Origin: Coccinella septempunctata
Taxonomy: Eukaryota > Arthropoda > Insecta > Coleoptera > Coccinellidae
Direction of reading: 5' to 3'
Assembly: GCF_907165205.1 (NCBI RefSeq)
Contig: NC_058194.1
Coordinates: forward strand, 25,606,856 to 25,670,855
Length of the DNA stretch: 64,000 bases
In this document: piece by piece, positions 44,703 through 55,206 of the stretch
Numbering within the stretch: the first letter of the stretch is position 1
How the letters are laid out: every line of letters begins with the position of its first letter
The notes under the pieces: generated by a model
What the model was told of the DNA's origin: nothing
The model's database searches: none
What the model saw: only the letters and a program-made list of their open reading frames with translations
Made by a program: the position numbers and the translations under genes

Positions 44703-45402
44703 TAAGGACTTACTTGGAACTAAGGACTTTGAAAAGTCATATCAAACAAGCAATCGACAAAACGAAAGCAGCGATGAATAGATTCTACCCTCTAATTAGG
44801 AAGAAGAAGCCACATGTCAACTTACTTATGGATCAGTTGCCTGGGGTTTCGCGGCAAAGAGCCATATCAAAAGGATTCAGGCCACTGAAAACAAGCTGCT
44901 ACGATGTGCAATAGATGCACCTTGGTTTGTCAGGAATAGACAAATTTTAGGGACCTAAAATGGAAAACCATAACGGAATTCATGAACAGAAAAGCAGAGA
45001 AATTATTCGAAACAGCGAAAAACCATCCGAATCAAGAACTCAGGAGACTAGTGGACTACGACCCAGAGGAAGACAAAAGGAGAATGCGAATTTAATGAAG
45101 GAGACCAAGAGATCAATTAAAAAGAGATTAAAATAAGAACATAAACTTATTGAAAAATCCAATAAAGTGTTATCTAATAGAGGATAAACACATAAGTCCC
45201 AGCACGATAGTGTGCGAGAAGAAAACCAACTAAGAGATGAACGGTTTATAGGCAAATGCCCGGAACCAATATTCAAGAAGCAGTTAAGGGTTTTTAGTGG
45301 GTCTCGAGCTCAGGAGAGTGAGAATCCCCATACTTGTTCCCCCTCAGGAGAGGGTGGTTCGTCTGACTCACAGATTTTCCCCCTGCTAGACCAAAAAAAA
45401 AA
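44703..45402 (+). mobile_element. 5'-truncated Jockey-type LINE copy (family B, copy 3)
   Basis: Flanked by a perfect 12 bp duplication actgatgacaat (44691-44702 and 45403-45414). It contains the last part of ORF2 and the shared 3' region, ending in a short poly-A after ccctgctagacc. The first ~120 bp are rearranged: the cttacttggaa segment is broken by an extra ctaaggacttt, and about 60 bp are missing after cacatgtc. Confidence 0.88.
44714..45096 (+). pseudogene. ORF2 C-terminal fragment of Jockey family B, copy 3
   Basis: Contains KSHIKQAIDKTKAAMNRFYP, then a deletion and frame shift, then the block equivalent to WFVRNRQIYRDLKW and LVDYDPEEDKRRMRI before a stop at about 45096. It corresponds to the last ~150 residues of the intact ORF2 and cannot be functional. 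Confidence 0.8.
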
Positions 45403-45414
45403 ACTGATGACAAT

Positions 45415-46090
45415 AAATAATTCAGACCATGGTTTAATGAAAAATGAAAAATACAATCTTTCATTTCTAAATCCAACTAAAAAATTCTGGGATTTCATTA
45501 GAACAGCCCGAATGGTATTTTTCTCAATTTTTTCCCAACCCTCAAAATTAAAACACCCCCGTCACAACATTTTCGCTTGCAAAACCATCGAGGGTCATCC
45601 TACGTCGCTCAAATCGCCTCCAACCCTCTAATCAGTGTAGAATCTTCCCGGTTAGGCCTCAATTTCGCACAGTGGAAAGCAATTAACGCTGGAGTTTAGG
45701 CGGCCCGTACATAAATTGCCAGTGGCGTATTATTGCATTACAAAAGTGAGAAAAGACTTCCAAAATAAATAAAAAGGGCGAAGGTCATAATCGAGTTATC
45801 CCAAATTGGAACGGTCGAAGTTCTCCTTCTTCTCTCCACTTCATCCGCGCCCTTTGTTTGAGGCTGGGTGCGATAATTGGGAATAAAGTTAACTCTGATA
45901 AGGTTAAGTGCGTTAAAATGGGTGTCTCGCAAATATCTTACATTCAATTAGGTACGCGGAGTGTCTGTGTAGTTTTTCGAGTCGTACGCAGTCAATTAAT
46001 TCACTAGTAGGCCAGGAGATTCACTTTTTTGATAGATCTGGTCAGATTCGCCTAAAAAATATTGAAATAAAATGGTATTCATTACCTACC
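45415..46090. other. Unassigned sequence
   Basis: No repeat or gene recognised. Confidence 0.4.
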
Positions 46091-46104
46091 CTAAGAGATA
46101 CACT

Positions 46105-46260
46105 TCCCTGTATGAGCTAAAGCCCAGCGACGGCTTTTATTATTTTCAATTCTGTCTAATAATGACATATTGTAGATCCCTCTAAGTATAAATTGGTATA
46201 AATTGGCTGCTTTGGTTATGTCAATTGCTTGATATATGGGTCTTCTCAGTATGGGGTGTC
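46105..46260 (-). pseudogene. Old relic of a Jockey ORF2 segment
   Basis: The minus strand reads RRPIYQAIDITKAANLYQFI, then LRGIYNMSLLDRIENNKSRR. This lines up with the HIKQAIDKTKAAMNRLYPLI and GRRSH..KETKLKIIKAVARP block of the other Jockey copies. Identity is low but collinear. It is the most decayed member of the family in the window. Confidence 0.45.
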
Positions 46261-46261
46261 C

Positions 46262-48385
46262 GAGAGAGTTGAACCCCTTTTCACTCTGAAGCCACTTAAG
46301 TAGTATCTGTAAATGGTATGCCCAAATAGGTAACGATAGATAATAGTAGAGTGATGGTAAAAATGAACATTTTGAGGACAGCAATTTTTTTTTAGGAAAC
46401 GAAGATTGACTCATGTCTCCCTAACCCATGGAAGAGTTGAACAGGGGGCGAGAGAGACTTGACCATAAGTTTGTTTATCAGGGAAAACATTGAAAGAAAA
46501 CAATTTCCAGTGACCAACGATTGTCTATGTCAAGGTTCTCATCATCAGATGTATCAGCGTAAGAAATACGTATTTTCTATTTCAAAGTGACTCTCACTTA
46601 TTTCCGAAATGTTTTTTACTTTTTTGGACCTTTGTATATTTTTTTATATTTATTTCTATTATTAAATTTTATTTTTTTGAAGCAAACTATTATCTAAGCT
46701 CAGTGCGGGAAACTTTGACCACTGATTATGTCTCCCGACCATAGCAATGGTCAAGTCTACGGCACTTTCTTTTAGTCTATTCAAAAGATGTTTTCTTGAA
46801 ATTTTTAAAACTATTATTAAAGGCTCAACGTTTGTAACACATTATAAATCAATGATAGCAATAAAACCTAATAACACCACGCACCTATTAAACTTTTCAG
46901 ACAGTGTAACAAACAAAAATTATCCATTTTCTCACTTCCTAACAACAAAATCACGTTCAACCCTCTCACTCCCGAACTGTTCTGATGGCGGCCAAAATGG
47001 AGCCTCCACTAGTTGTGCCTTGTTACGAGTATGTCGCAAGCTATTTACGATACCGGTAGCGCGAAATTTGCATTGAAATATTTGAGGTGGTTCAAGTCTC
47101 CTACCTGAACAAGTCTCACGGACTCCTACTTTGTCTAGAATATTTCAGTTCGTTTTTTCAATCCACTTCATGTCTCTTCTTCATCAATTTACTCTCAGGT
47201 TTACTCTTTGTACTAGTTATTACTAGCTTCTTGATAGCTTCGTTGGATTTAACTTCTATATTGCTTTCTTTCGTAGGCATAGTTATAAATTTTGTGTAAA
47301 AAGAGTTCTAGTGACCCTGCTTCCAGATATCTTGTTATTGAGCATTCGTTCTACTGTTTCTAAGGTGGTAGCTTGATGATTTGCGTACAATTTCAACGAA
47401 TATCCTGCACATCCCATTCTGTTTATGTATTACAACTAAAATTTCAATCCTCCGATAACTAGTACTGAAAAGAATAAGTGTGGTATTTCCCCTGCTCTAA
47501 AGCCTATAAAAGAGTTGATTCGACATTTTGCACACGTGGTTGAAACCAACTTCAAAAGCATTTCGACGTTAGATCTGATTCGCGAAGCTATAATGGCCGC
47601 CTTCTACGTCCATTCAATCTTCGTCATCCAGTCCAGAATACTGAGCATTCGTGATATCTTTGAGTCCATCCAATAAAATTTCAGAATAATCCGATCGTTC
47701 AATTCCTAGTTATGCCGCCATAAACCTTCCTGGCGTGATTGAAACCTATTAAGTTAGCGTTACAACTTTAGAATCACGTTCACAAACACGCCACGTTTCA
47801 ATACCAATTTCATACAACATTAATGTTCCGGTATGTGTAGCATTTATCGGCTGAAATTATGAGGCTGTGAAATTGCGCTGCTTATTGAAATGCGGAATGA
47901 AGGTAGTACGCTGAATTCGATGAACATACGACGGCAGATTATTATAGAATCAATAGAGGACCAGTAGACCAGGACATATTCGTTCATACTGACAGATCTA
48001 CCGTTTCAGCAAATTCGTCTTCTATCAATTCGCCCACCTCTGGCAGGAGTACAGATTTTCATACCATCCATCTATGACATGATGTATGGGGAAAGGATGC
48101 GTTTTATAGCCTATCCCCTCAAATGCCACGCTCACCTACTCGCGGTGCACCCTGTTCTTACGAACGAGGCTCTGTTGACCGAACATGAGCGGTATAACTC
48201 TGTTTACCACAATTACCTAGCCTAAACACTGGCTCGAGCAGGAAATGGCTCTCTGCATTGCTTGAGTTACGTCTTAGATCTTGTCGCCTCAGGATACCTA
48301 TGCCACCAGATAATCTAGTCGAAACCGCAACCAAAGTTACACTGAGCGTTACCAGTGCCTCTTTGAAACACCTTCTAATGCAGCT
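46262..48385. other. Unassigned sequence
   Basis: Open frames of 109 and 70 codons at 46747-47076 and 47087-47299 are not recognised. Repeated words tcaagtctcc/gtctcccgacc suggest old repeat content, but no element boundary could be drawn. Confidence 0.35.
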
Positions 48386-48644
48386 CCTACAAAAAGATGG
48401 ATCAATCGAACAATATATACGAAACTTTAGACCTTAGACTCAATATTGACAAAACCAAAATGGTAAGTCCGCCAGAAAGCCTTCAAACAGATATCAGCCT
48501 GGAGGATGAAACTCTACAACAGGTCGAGCACTTCAAATACTTGGGAAACTTCATAAATACTAGGGCTAACCTGGACACGGAAATATCCAACCGAATCAAT
48601 TCGGCATCACGGGCATTTTGGAAGCTAAAGGTCAGAGTGTTTCT

Positions 48645-48648
<4 letters not shown>

Positions 48649-48705
<57 letters not shown>
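48649..48705 (-). other. 57 nt poly-A tail of the Jockey element
   Basis: An unbroken T run on the plus strand between the target duplication and the element 3' end (ggtgtagcaggggg). Confidence 0.95.
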
Positions 48706-48706
<1 letters not shown>

Positions 48707-48952
48707 GTGTAGCAGGGGGAAAATCTGCAAACAGACGAACACACCCTCCGCTGAGGGGGAACAGTGTGGGGATTCTCACTCTCTGAGCTCGAGACCCACT
48801 AAAAACCCTTAACTGCTTCTTCATAGGTTCCGGGCATTTTGCCTATTAACCAGTTGACTCTTATGGTTTCTGGACTCTCACACGATCATAGTCGTGTTGA
48901 TAGTTGTATGCTGCCTATAGCTTTTATAGGTTAAGCTCTTCTTTGGTTACAT

Positions 48953-51661
48953 TTAAATCCTTAACTGATCTCTCGGTCTTCGGTGGTAGGTTCTTGACCT
49001 TCTAGCTTCTTCTGTTGGATCGTAGTCGACTAATCTTCGTAGTTCCTCATTTGGATGTTGTTTGGCTTTGTCGAATATCCTTTCCGCCTTTCTCTTCATA
49101 AATTCTGTAACTGGTTCCCATTCCAAGTCCTTGTAAATTTGTTTGTTCCTAACAAACCAGGGTACGTCCATCGCCATTCTAAGGAGTTTATTCTCAGTGG
49201 CCTGTATTCTCTTGATGTGGGTCTTGGCTGCGAAGCCCCATGCCGCCGATCCATATGTGAGTTGTGGTCGCGCAATAGTTTTAATCATCGTCAACTTGAT
49301 GTTCTTATTCATATGACTTCTTCTGCCTATGAGTGGATAAAGTTTACTCATTGCGGCTTTTGTTTTATCAACAGCACATTTGATGTGGTTTTTCCATGTA
49401 AGTCCTCTGTCAAGCGTCACTCCTAGGTATGTTGCTTCATTTTTCCATTCAACCTCTTGTCCATCAACTTCAAGGTTTTCTTCCATCCTCAATCTTCTCT
49501 TTTGCAGTAATATTGCTTGAGTCTTTCTTCCATTGATTTGGATTTTCCATTTGATGCACCATTTGAGTAATTCATCTATGGCTTCCTGCAGTCTCCGGTG
49601 TATGATCTCTGGGCGTCGATGTCTGAACGCTATTCCTGTGTCATCTGCGTACAAGGTGAGCATATTCCTAGCATTCTTCGGGATATCATAAACGTATATT
49701 ACGTAAAGCAGAGGTCCAAGTACCGATCCTTGAGGCACTCCCGCTTCCAATTGTCTGGTTTGAGAGGTTGCTCCATCTATCTTCACATAAAAGTTTCTAT
49801 TCCTCAGATAATTCCTTATAATCTTGCATAGCTTGGTCGAATATCCTGCTCTTTTCATCTTGTAGATTAGGCCTTCGTGCCATACTCTATCAAAAGCTCT
49901 CTCGATATCCATCAGAACTAATCCTGTGGCCTGTTTGGTCTGCATTCCTTCGGTGACGTATTCTATGAGCCGTAGTAATTGGAGTTCAGTCGAGTGTTCT
50001 CGTCGAAATCCAAATTGTTCGGGTGGGATTATCTTCAACATTTCTGTTTCCTCATTCAGCCTTTTGGCGATAACCCTCTCGACGACTTTTCCTAGTGCTG
50101 ATAGTAGGCTGATTGGTCTATAATTTTGAGGAAATTTCCGTTCCTTTCCAGGCTTGTTGAAAACTATCATTTCTGCAGTTTTCCATCTCTTTGGGTAGTA
50201 TTCGGTCCTCATCACTCCGTTTGTTATATTCGTCAAGGCTGCTATTCCTTTTCTAGGCAATTTCTTCAACATATAATTCGTTATCCTATCTTCTCCCGGT
50301 GCTTTCCGGTTTTTCAGTTTCATTATGATCTCTTTGATTTCTGTTGGTGAAGCCGGTTTTGGAATGATTTCGGTTTCCGGTGGTTCCATCATCAGTTCTT
50401 CGTTTGCCTCCACTTCTTCTTCTAGATCTTCATTGTCATCATCATTTCTGTAATTTATTCTGGCTTCTCTCTCAATTGTGTCGGCAAGTGCTTCGGCTTT
50501 TTCAAGTCTCGTATATACCATTCCGTTTGCTCCATGCAGTGGAGGTATAACTGTCTGTTCTCGTCGTAAGCGTTTTTGCATTTTCCAAGCCGAGTGATCT
50601 ATTGTATTCAGTTCCCTTAATCTCTGGTGCCATCTGTTATTACGCAGTTCTGTTAAAGCATTTTTCAATATCTGACTATGCTTATTCAGTTTCTTCTTGT
50701 CTTCTTCTCTTTTTGTTGTTCTGTAGATTTTCCTGAGTCTTCTGTTCTTTTTTATAAGTTCCTTTATATCCCTTGGCGTATCTCCATGTGAATGTTTCGG
50801 AATTGGTTTCCTTATTCTCTTGGTGCTTTCTTCATAGGCTTCTTTTATATGATTTTCCAATTTTTCAACTGCTTCATCTAATTCATCCTGGGTGTTTATT
50901 TGGGGAATTTCCCTGATTTTCTCCTGAAGTAAATTCTTATATTTCTCCCAGTCTGTGCGTTCCTTGGTTTGTGTCTCTTCTTCGTTTCTTGGGCCATGTC
51001 CCACTATGAATTCTATGGGATTGTAGTCTGAAGTTCCGTCTTCTATTGTATCAATGCTGATTTCTTCAGTGATGTCTTTCATTACGACAATGTCCAGTAC
51101 ATCGGGTAGTCCATTTACTCTTGGTATGTAGGTCGGTATATCAGGTCCTATCACAACTGCATTAAGTTTTTCAGCATAAATCTTCAGTCTTCTCCCGTTT
51201 GTATTTTCCACCCTACTGTTCCATTCCTGCGATTTGCAGTTAAGATCACCAATTATGATTTTCGGGTGTCTTCCTTCTAGTAGCATTTTTAGATCCTCTT
51301 CCAGCATGTCCTTATCCGGTGATTTATAAGTTGAAATAATCTTCACTTGCCCTCGATTAGTATTCACAATAATCGATATTGCTTCTACTTCTTGTCCATT
51401 GAATATTTGGTCGAAATGGTGATCCATATTCTTTCTAGCCAGTATAGCAGCGCCACCTGTGCTGTTAGGTCTATCATTTCTGTAAATATCGTAATTAGGA
51501 AATGCTATCCGAACGTTGGGGTTAAGTCTCGTTTCTTGAAGAGCTATGACATCCGGTCTCTTCTCTTCAATCAGTTCTTCGAATTCTGATCTGCGGGCTC
51601 TCAATCCTTCGACGTTCCAAGAGACGATTATGAGATTGTTCTTTATCGTCGTGTCAGCCAT
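48953..51661 (-). CDS. Jockey ORF2: endonuclease and reverse transcriptase
   Basis: A 902-residue pol protein that nicks the target and reverse-transcribes the element RNA. The N-terminal EEP (APE-like) endonuclease spans about 8-225: VSWNVEGL, ALQETRL, IIGDLNCKSQEWNS and TSDYNPIEF. In this last motif the family has SDH; here the His codon is TAC (residue about 213, 51023-51025), so nicking may be lost. RT spans about 470-760: NYRPISLLSALGKVVERVI, EQFGFRREHSTELQLLRLI, VLMDIERAFDRVW, GVPQGSVLGPLLYVIYVYD and LTLYADDTGIAF (catalytic Asp pair). A C-terminal tail follows; no RNase H is present. The length is typical of Jockey. The ATG overlaps the ORF1 stop (TAATG), which suggests termination-reinitiation. 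Confidence 0.96.
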   Translation of the reverse strand: MADTTIKNNLIIVSWNVEGLRARRSEFEELIEEKRPDVIALQETRLNPNVRIAFPNYDIYRNDRPNSTGGAAILARKNMDHHFDQIFNGQEVEAISIIVNTNRGQVKIISTYKSPDKDMLEEDLKMLLEGRHPKIIIGDLNCKSQEWNSRVENTNGRRLKIYAEKLNAVVIGPDIPTYIPRVNGLPDVLDIVVMKDITEEISIDTIEDGTSDYNPIEFIVGHGPRNEEETQTKERTDWEKYKNLLQEKIREIPQINTQDELDEAVEKLENHIKEAYEESTKRIRKPIPKHSHGDTPRDIKELIKKNRRLRKIYRTTKREEDKKKLNKHSQILKNALTELRNNRWHQRLRELNTIDHSAWKMQKRLRREQTVIPPLHGANGMVYTRLEKAEALADTIEREARINYRNDDDNEDLEEEVEANEELMMEPPETEIIPKPASPTEIKEIIMKLKNRKAPGEDRITNYMLKKLPRKGIAALTNITNGVMRTEYYPKRWKTAEMIVFNKPGKERKFPQNYRPISLLSALGKVVERVIAKRLNEETEMLKIIPPEQFGFRREHSTELQLLRLIEYVTEGMQTKQATGLVLMDIERAFDRVWHEGLIYKMKRAGYSTKLCKIIRNYLRNRNFYVKIDGATSQTRQLEAGVPQGSVLGPLLYVIYVYDIPKNARNMLTLYADDTGIAFRHRRPEIIHRRLQEAIDELLKWCIKWKIQINGRKTQAILLQKRRLRMEENLEVDGQEVEWKNEATYLGVTLDRGLTWKNHIKCAVDKTKAAMSKLYPLIGRRSHMNKNIKLTMIKTIARPQLTYGSAAWGFAAKTHIKRIQATENKLLRMAMDVPWFVRNKQIYKDLEWEPVTEFMKRKAERIFDKAKQHPNEELRRLVDYDPTEEARRSRTYHRRPRDQLRI

Positions 51662-53058
51662 TAAATATTCTTAATAATTTGCTGCATCTTCTTCTCAATC
51701 TCTTTCTCCAAATTCTGCATCATCGTGCTGAGGAGGTTTTTCGTGAACTTATCCAGTTCCTCAGTGATTCCAGAAATTCCTTTTCTGGTTTCGGCTTTTT
51801 TGACGGTTTTTGCCTTTTCCGTCTTTTTCTCTGGTTTCTTCGTCTCTTTGACTGCTTCGGTTGCAGTTTCCTGGGGTTTCTTCACTTCCGAAGAGTTTGG
51901 GGATGGCCTCGGTGTATTTTGTGTTGGCCTCGAGCTGGTCTGGTTCGATCTTGGCGATCTCTTGGTCTTTTTAGTGACCAATTTCCATTCGCTACATCCC
52001 TTGTAGCTGGCTGGATGTCCTTGCTCTCCACAGAGAACACAAGAGGCATTTCGCTCCTCGTTCTCCCTGGTGAGCGTACACTCCTTGGAGCTGTGATTAC
52101 CGGAGCATTTCACGCACCTCCATGGAAAAGTGCACTTACTTTGGGCATGTCCATATCGCTGACAGCGGTAACATTGTCCAGGCCCGGTCGTCCTTCTCTT
52201 AGGTTCAACAACACAGTTCATGTTGTAGAGCCTTCTCACCTCGAAGATACCTTTATTCTGGGTTTTAACCAGCAATAAGGGCATCGGCCTCTTAGTTATA
52301 TTTGAGGTCATTCTTATGACCTCAGCATCGACGATCCCTTGATCCTTGAGGTCGTCAAGGATCGTCGGGATATCTGCATCCAGCGGTAGATATCTCACTA
52401 CCGCATAGATTTTCTTTTCTTCCTCCCGTTGAAGAGTGTAAAACTCCCTATTTATTTTATGAAGGAAGTCCGTCATTCTTCTGTGGTCTTCCGCGGTTTG
52501 TGGAACGACCCTAATTCCGTCCTTCACAGTAGTCGCTCTGCTGTAATTTATTCCGTTTCGCATTAACGCGTTGGAAATTGACGTCCATTCGGACGTACCC
52601 CTCAGGGTAACTGGGGGGATTTTTTCTTTTCTCTCCACTGGAGTGGTTTTCTCTTGGGCTGGGGTTTCCAAGACTCTTTTCTTGTTTGCCTCTTCATTTG
52701 ACGAGGAGCTATCCTTTCTCACTCTTTTGGCGGGTGGGGAAATTTTGGTTTGAGGGGTTTTGACCACCTCCATCTTCTGTTTTTGAACCGGTAAGTTCAC
52801 TTCTTGGACATTTTTCAAAATAATGTTCTTCTTGAGTGCTTTGGAGTAAGGACTTTCCTTATTTCCCTCCTGCAACTCGAGCCTCTCCCTGAGATTTTTA
52901 ATCTCAGCAACTAAGCTAGATACGCATCTATCTAACTCATTCACCCTCGCTTTCAAACTTGCGTTCTCCTCTCTCAAAATATCGTGTTCGGACACGACAT
53001 TAGCGATTTCTGGCGCGTCTTCTTCCATTACGGACTCGCAGTCCGAATGGTCAGACAT
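51661..53058 (-). CDS. Jockey ORF1: gag-like RNA-binding protein with three zinc knuckles
   Basis: A 465-residue nucleic-acid-binding protein that packages element RNA. It has an acidic N-terminus, a predicted coiled coil at about 24-65 (ILREENASLKARVNELDRCV and onwards), a basic, Ser/Lys-rich linker at about 100-150, a conserved PRE_C2HC-like region at about 150-290, and three knuckles at about 295-360: CYRCQRYGHAQSKC (CX2CX4HX4C), CVKCSGNHSSKEC (CX2CX3HX4C) and CVLCGEQGHPASYKGC (CX2CX4HX6C). A Pro/Lys-rich segment follows, then a C-terminal helix with MMQNLEKEIEKKMQQII. The arrangement is standard for Jockey-type gag. No stop or frameshift. Confidence 0.95.
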   Translation of the reverse strand: MSDHSDCESVMEEDAPEIANVVSEHDILREENASLKARVNELDRCVSSLVAEIKNLRERLELQEGNKESPYSKALKKNIILKNVQEVNLPVQKQKMEVVKTPQTKISPPAKRVRKDSSSSNEEANKKRVLETPAQEKTTPVERKEKIPPVTLRGTSEWTSISNALMRNGINYSRATTVKDGIRVVPQTAEDHRRMTDFLHKINREFYTLQREEEKKIYAVVRYLPLDADIPTILDDLKDQGIVDAEVIRMTSNITKRPMPLLLVKTQNKGIFEVRRLYNMNCVVEPKRRTTGPGQCYRCQRYGHAQSKCTFPWRCVKCSGNHSSKECTLTRENEERNASCVLCGEQGHPASYKGCSEWKLVTKKTKRSPRSNQTSSRPTQNTPRPSPNSSEVKKPQETATEAVKETKKPEKKTEKAKTVKKAETRKGISGITEELDKFTKNLLSTMMQNLEKEIEKKMQQIIKNI

Positions 53059-53456
53059 TTTAGAATCTAATTAATAATTACTTCGCTACTCAAAGAAATT
53101 GGAAATAAAATTTTTCAAGACAAAAGAAAAATGTATCTCATGCATAAAAACAAAACGGCTCATCAAAAATTCTCTACGCTATGAGAAAAATCAGAAAGAA
53201 AAATACGAAAAATAAGCTCACCTGATGTTTTCTGCAGTACCAACGAGAAAATTCTCTGGACACTTAGGATGAACACCAACTTTGAAAATTTTAACGAATT
53301 AAAATTCCGATAACAAATATAGAACCTACACAACTTCACAGACGGAATCAAATATTCCGTAGCTTGGTTAGTGGGCACTTTCACCTCCGCTTTCACTTTT
53401 ACGGCACTGTGACTTTCTCGTCCGCTTTCTCTTTTATAGCACTAGGAGCACTGTAG
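53059..53456 (-). other. 5' untranslated region of the Jockey element
   Basis: About 400 bp between promoter and ORF1 ATG. The upstream part holds an imperfect duplication (minus strand ctataaaagagaaagcgga and ccgtaaaagtgaaagcgga, about 35 bp apart). Confidence 0.7.
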
Positions 53457-53490
53457 CACGTCTTCTCCTGTCAAGCGATTGACTCGGAAT
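53457..53490 (-). promoter_or_regulatory. Internal Jockey promoter: initiator plus DPE
   Basis: If the first element base is the A at 53490 (minus strand), the start reads C then A(+1)TTC, an initiator match, and AGACG falls exactly at +28 to +32 within AGACGTG, the consensus downstream promoter element. Such TATA-less internal promoters are established for Drosophila jockey-type elements. Two TAAAAG words lie further downstream, within the 5' region. Confidence 0.65.
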
Positions 53491-53708
53491 GTTTCTAAAT
53501 CACGACCTCAATATGAAGACTAAGACAGCTGTTTACAAAGCAGTGCTCCTCCCAACGCTTCTTTACGGAAGCGAAAGCTGGACTCCCTACAGGCGACACA
53601 TTAAACAGCTTGAACAAACGCAACAACGTCATCTAAGACAGATAATGCACATCAGATGGTTCCACAAAGTTTCAAATGCAGAAGTCTTGCAGCGCGCGAG
53701 TTGTATAA

Positions 53709-53876
53709 TGTTACGAATTGAATATAAGTTGCCATGACTGTCAAGGAGACAGTTCTAAAAAAAGTGTGACATAGGAAAATAGACGAATTAGTATTGTATT
53801 GTTTTGTATGAATAAAGGATCGTTTGGAATTGTTAATCAACATTTTTAACTGAAAACGAACCCCAGTTTCGTAACA
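53709..53876 (+). repeat. Left LTR
   Basis: 168 bp, TGTTACG to CGTAACA, with a gaataaagga polyadenylation-like word near 53812. Confidence 0.93.
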
Positions 53877-53878
53877 GT

Positions 53879-53896
53879 TGGTGTCAGAAGTGGGAT
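53879..53896 (+). promoter_or_regulatory. Primer binding site, tRNA-Leu type
   Basis: tggtgtcagaagtgggat begins 2 nt after the left LTR. From known eukaryotic tRNA-Leu genes, its complement is the 3' end of a tRNA-Leu including CCA. Confidence 0.75.
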
Positions 53897-53919
53897 TTCA
53901 GTGAATATTCGAATAATTG

Positions 53920-55206
53920 ATGGTAAATACACGGAGTACAAACAACGATCACATGGAAGCTGTAATGGAAATGATCAAACAGCAGTTTGCTGAGCAAGAA
54001 AGTCGAATGTTGAGAGAAAAGCAAGAGGAAGAGGAACGTCGGCGTCGTCAGAAAGAAAAACAAGAGGAAGAGGATCGTCGACAGAAAGATGAAGAACGAC
54101 GGCAGAAAGAAGAGGAACGACGTGAAATAGAAAAACAAGAGGAGAAAGAACAAAGAGAACAACAAAAAATATTCCTTGAACAGATTTTCCAGAAAACCGA
54201 AGGAATAATTGTATGCCTAAAGGAAGAAATCAGTGCGGTACGGGAAGATGTAAAGGAAGAGATCGATATAGTTTGGAAAACGGTGAAAGGAATGGAGGGA
54301 AAAATAACACAAGAAGTTAGTGCGGTGCGAGAAGAATTAGAGAAGAAAATCACATCACTGAAAATACAAGAGCAGCGTAACAGGGTTGCCACATCAAAGA
54401 ATTATCTCAAACCACCGATTTATGATGGTCAATCACCATGGTTCCTTTACCATAAACAGTTCGAAGCGGTGGCAGCAGCCAATGGATGGAGCGATCAGGA
54501 AAAGGCTACTGCACTCATAGTGGCTTTGAGAGGATCTGCACTTGCAATACTGCAGACTATCTCAGATGACCAACATCGCAAGTATGGTGATCTTATCGCG
54601 GCTTTAGAGTTGAGGTATGGTAATCAACATCGGGAACAACTCTTTAGGACACAGCTTAAAACACGAGTACAGAAATCTAATGAGAGCCTGCAGGAATTTG
54701 AAGCCGACGTTCAAAGTCTGATCCAGCTCGCCTATCCAGAGGCCCCGGAGGGTTTCAAAGAACAACTGGCGGTGCAAACATTCATTGATGGCTTGAAAGA
54801 CATCGAAATACAGAGGACTTTGAGATTGACAAGTTTTAAAAGATGTAGTGAAGCTCTAGTTCGCTCATTGGAAGTGGAAGCGGCCTTCAATATCTCCGCA
54901 AGGCCCAAAATAAGAACGGTATCAATCGAAGAGTCGCCTCAGGAAGATAATCTGAGCAGGAGTATATCACAGGTGCTCAAAATATTAGAGAAAATGGAAT
55001 CCAGATATAGTAGTGTCGCCAGCCAACCAAGAAGAAATTGCTTCAGATGTGGGAGGAGCGGACATTTCAAGAGGGACTGCAGGGTGAGGGTACCACCTCG
55101 CTCGTCATCACCTACCAGATCACCGCCACGATCATACTCACCTGCGAGGACAGAAACATCTGGTTGTGGAAAATGGATTACTCAAACGGATATGGGAATC
55201 ATCTGA
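53920..55206 (+). CDS. Gag protein of the short LTR element
   Basis: About 428 residues from the ATG at 53920, the structural protein that forms the particle. Residues ~20-155 are a charged, Glu/Arg/Lys-rich coiled coil (repeated EEERRRRQKEKQ-like units). A retrotransposon gag domain follows at about 165-290 (YLKPPIYDGQSPWFLYHKQF, WSDQEKATALIVALRGSALA, LEVEAAFNISARP near its end). A CCHC knuckle CFRCGRSGHFKRDC is at about 373-386. The last ~15 residues after PARTETSG come from the deletion junction, where the frame leaves gag and a stop follows. No internal stop, so an almost complete Gag could be made. Confidence 0.92.
   Translation: MVNTRSTNNDHMEAVMEMIKQQFAEQESRMLREKQEEEERRRRQKEKQEEEDRRQKDEERRQKEEERREIEKQEEKEQREQQKIFLEQIFQKTEGIIVCLKEEISAVREDVKEEIDIVWKTVKGMEGKITQEVSAVREELEKKITSLKIQEQRNRVATSKNYLKPPIYDGQSPWFLYHKQFEAVAAANGWSDQEKATALIVALRGSALAILQTISDDQHRKYGDLIAALELRYGNQHREQLFRTQLKTRVQKSNESLQEFEADVQSLIQLAYPEAPEGFKEQLAVQTFIDGLKDIEIQRTLRLTSFKRCSEALVRSLEVEAAFNISARPKIRTVSIEESPQEDNLSRSISQVLKILEKMESRYSSVASQPRRNCFRCGRSGHFKRDCRVRVPPRSSSPTRSPPRSYSPARTETSGCGKWITQTDMGII

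Larger units (their letters stand above)
48649..53490 (-). mobile_element. Full-length Jockey-type non-LTR retrotransposon (family A)
   Basis: About 4.84 kb on the minus strand: a ~430 bp 5' untranslated region, ORF1, ORF2, a ~250 bp 3' region and a 57 nt poly-A. It is flanked by tgtttctaaat (48638-48648 and 53490-53500; the last base can be assigned to element or target). Both ORFs are uninterrupted. Length and layout match Jockey-clade elements. The intact ORFs, long poly-A and perfect target duplication indicate a recent insertion. Confidence 0.95.

Noticed and set aside
48649..48705. Assembly gap filler or sequencing error
   Set aside because: The T run lies exactly between a target duplication and a known Jockey 3' end, as a poly-A tail should.
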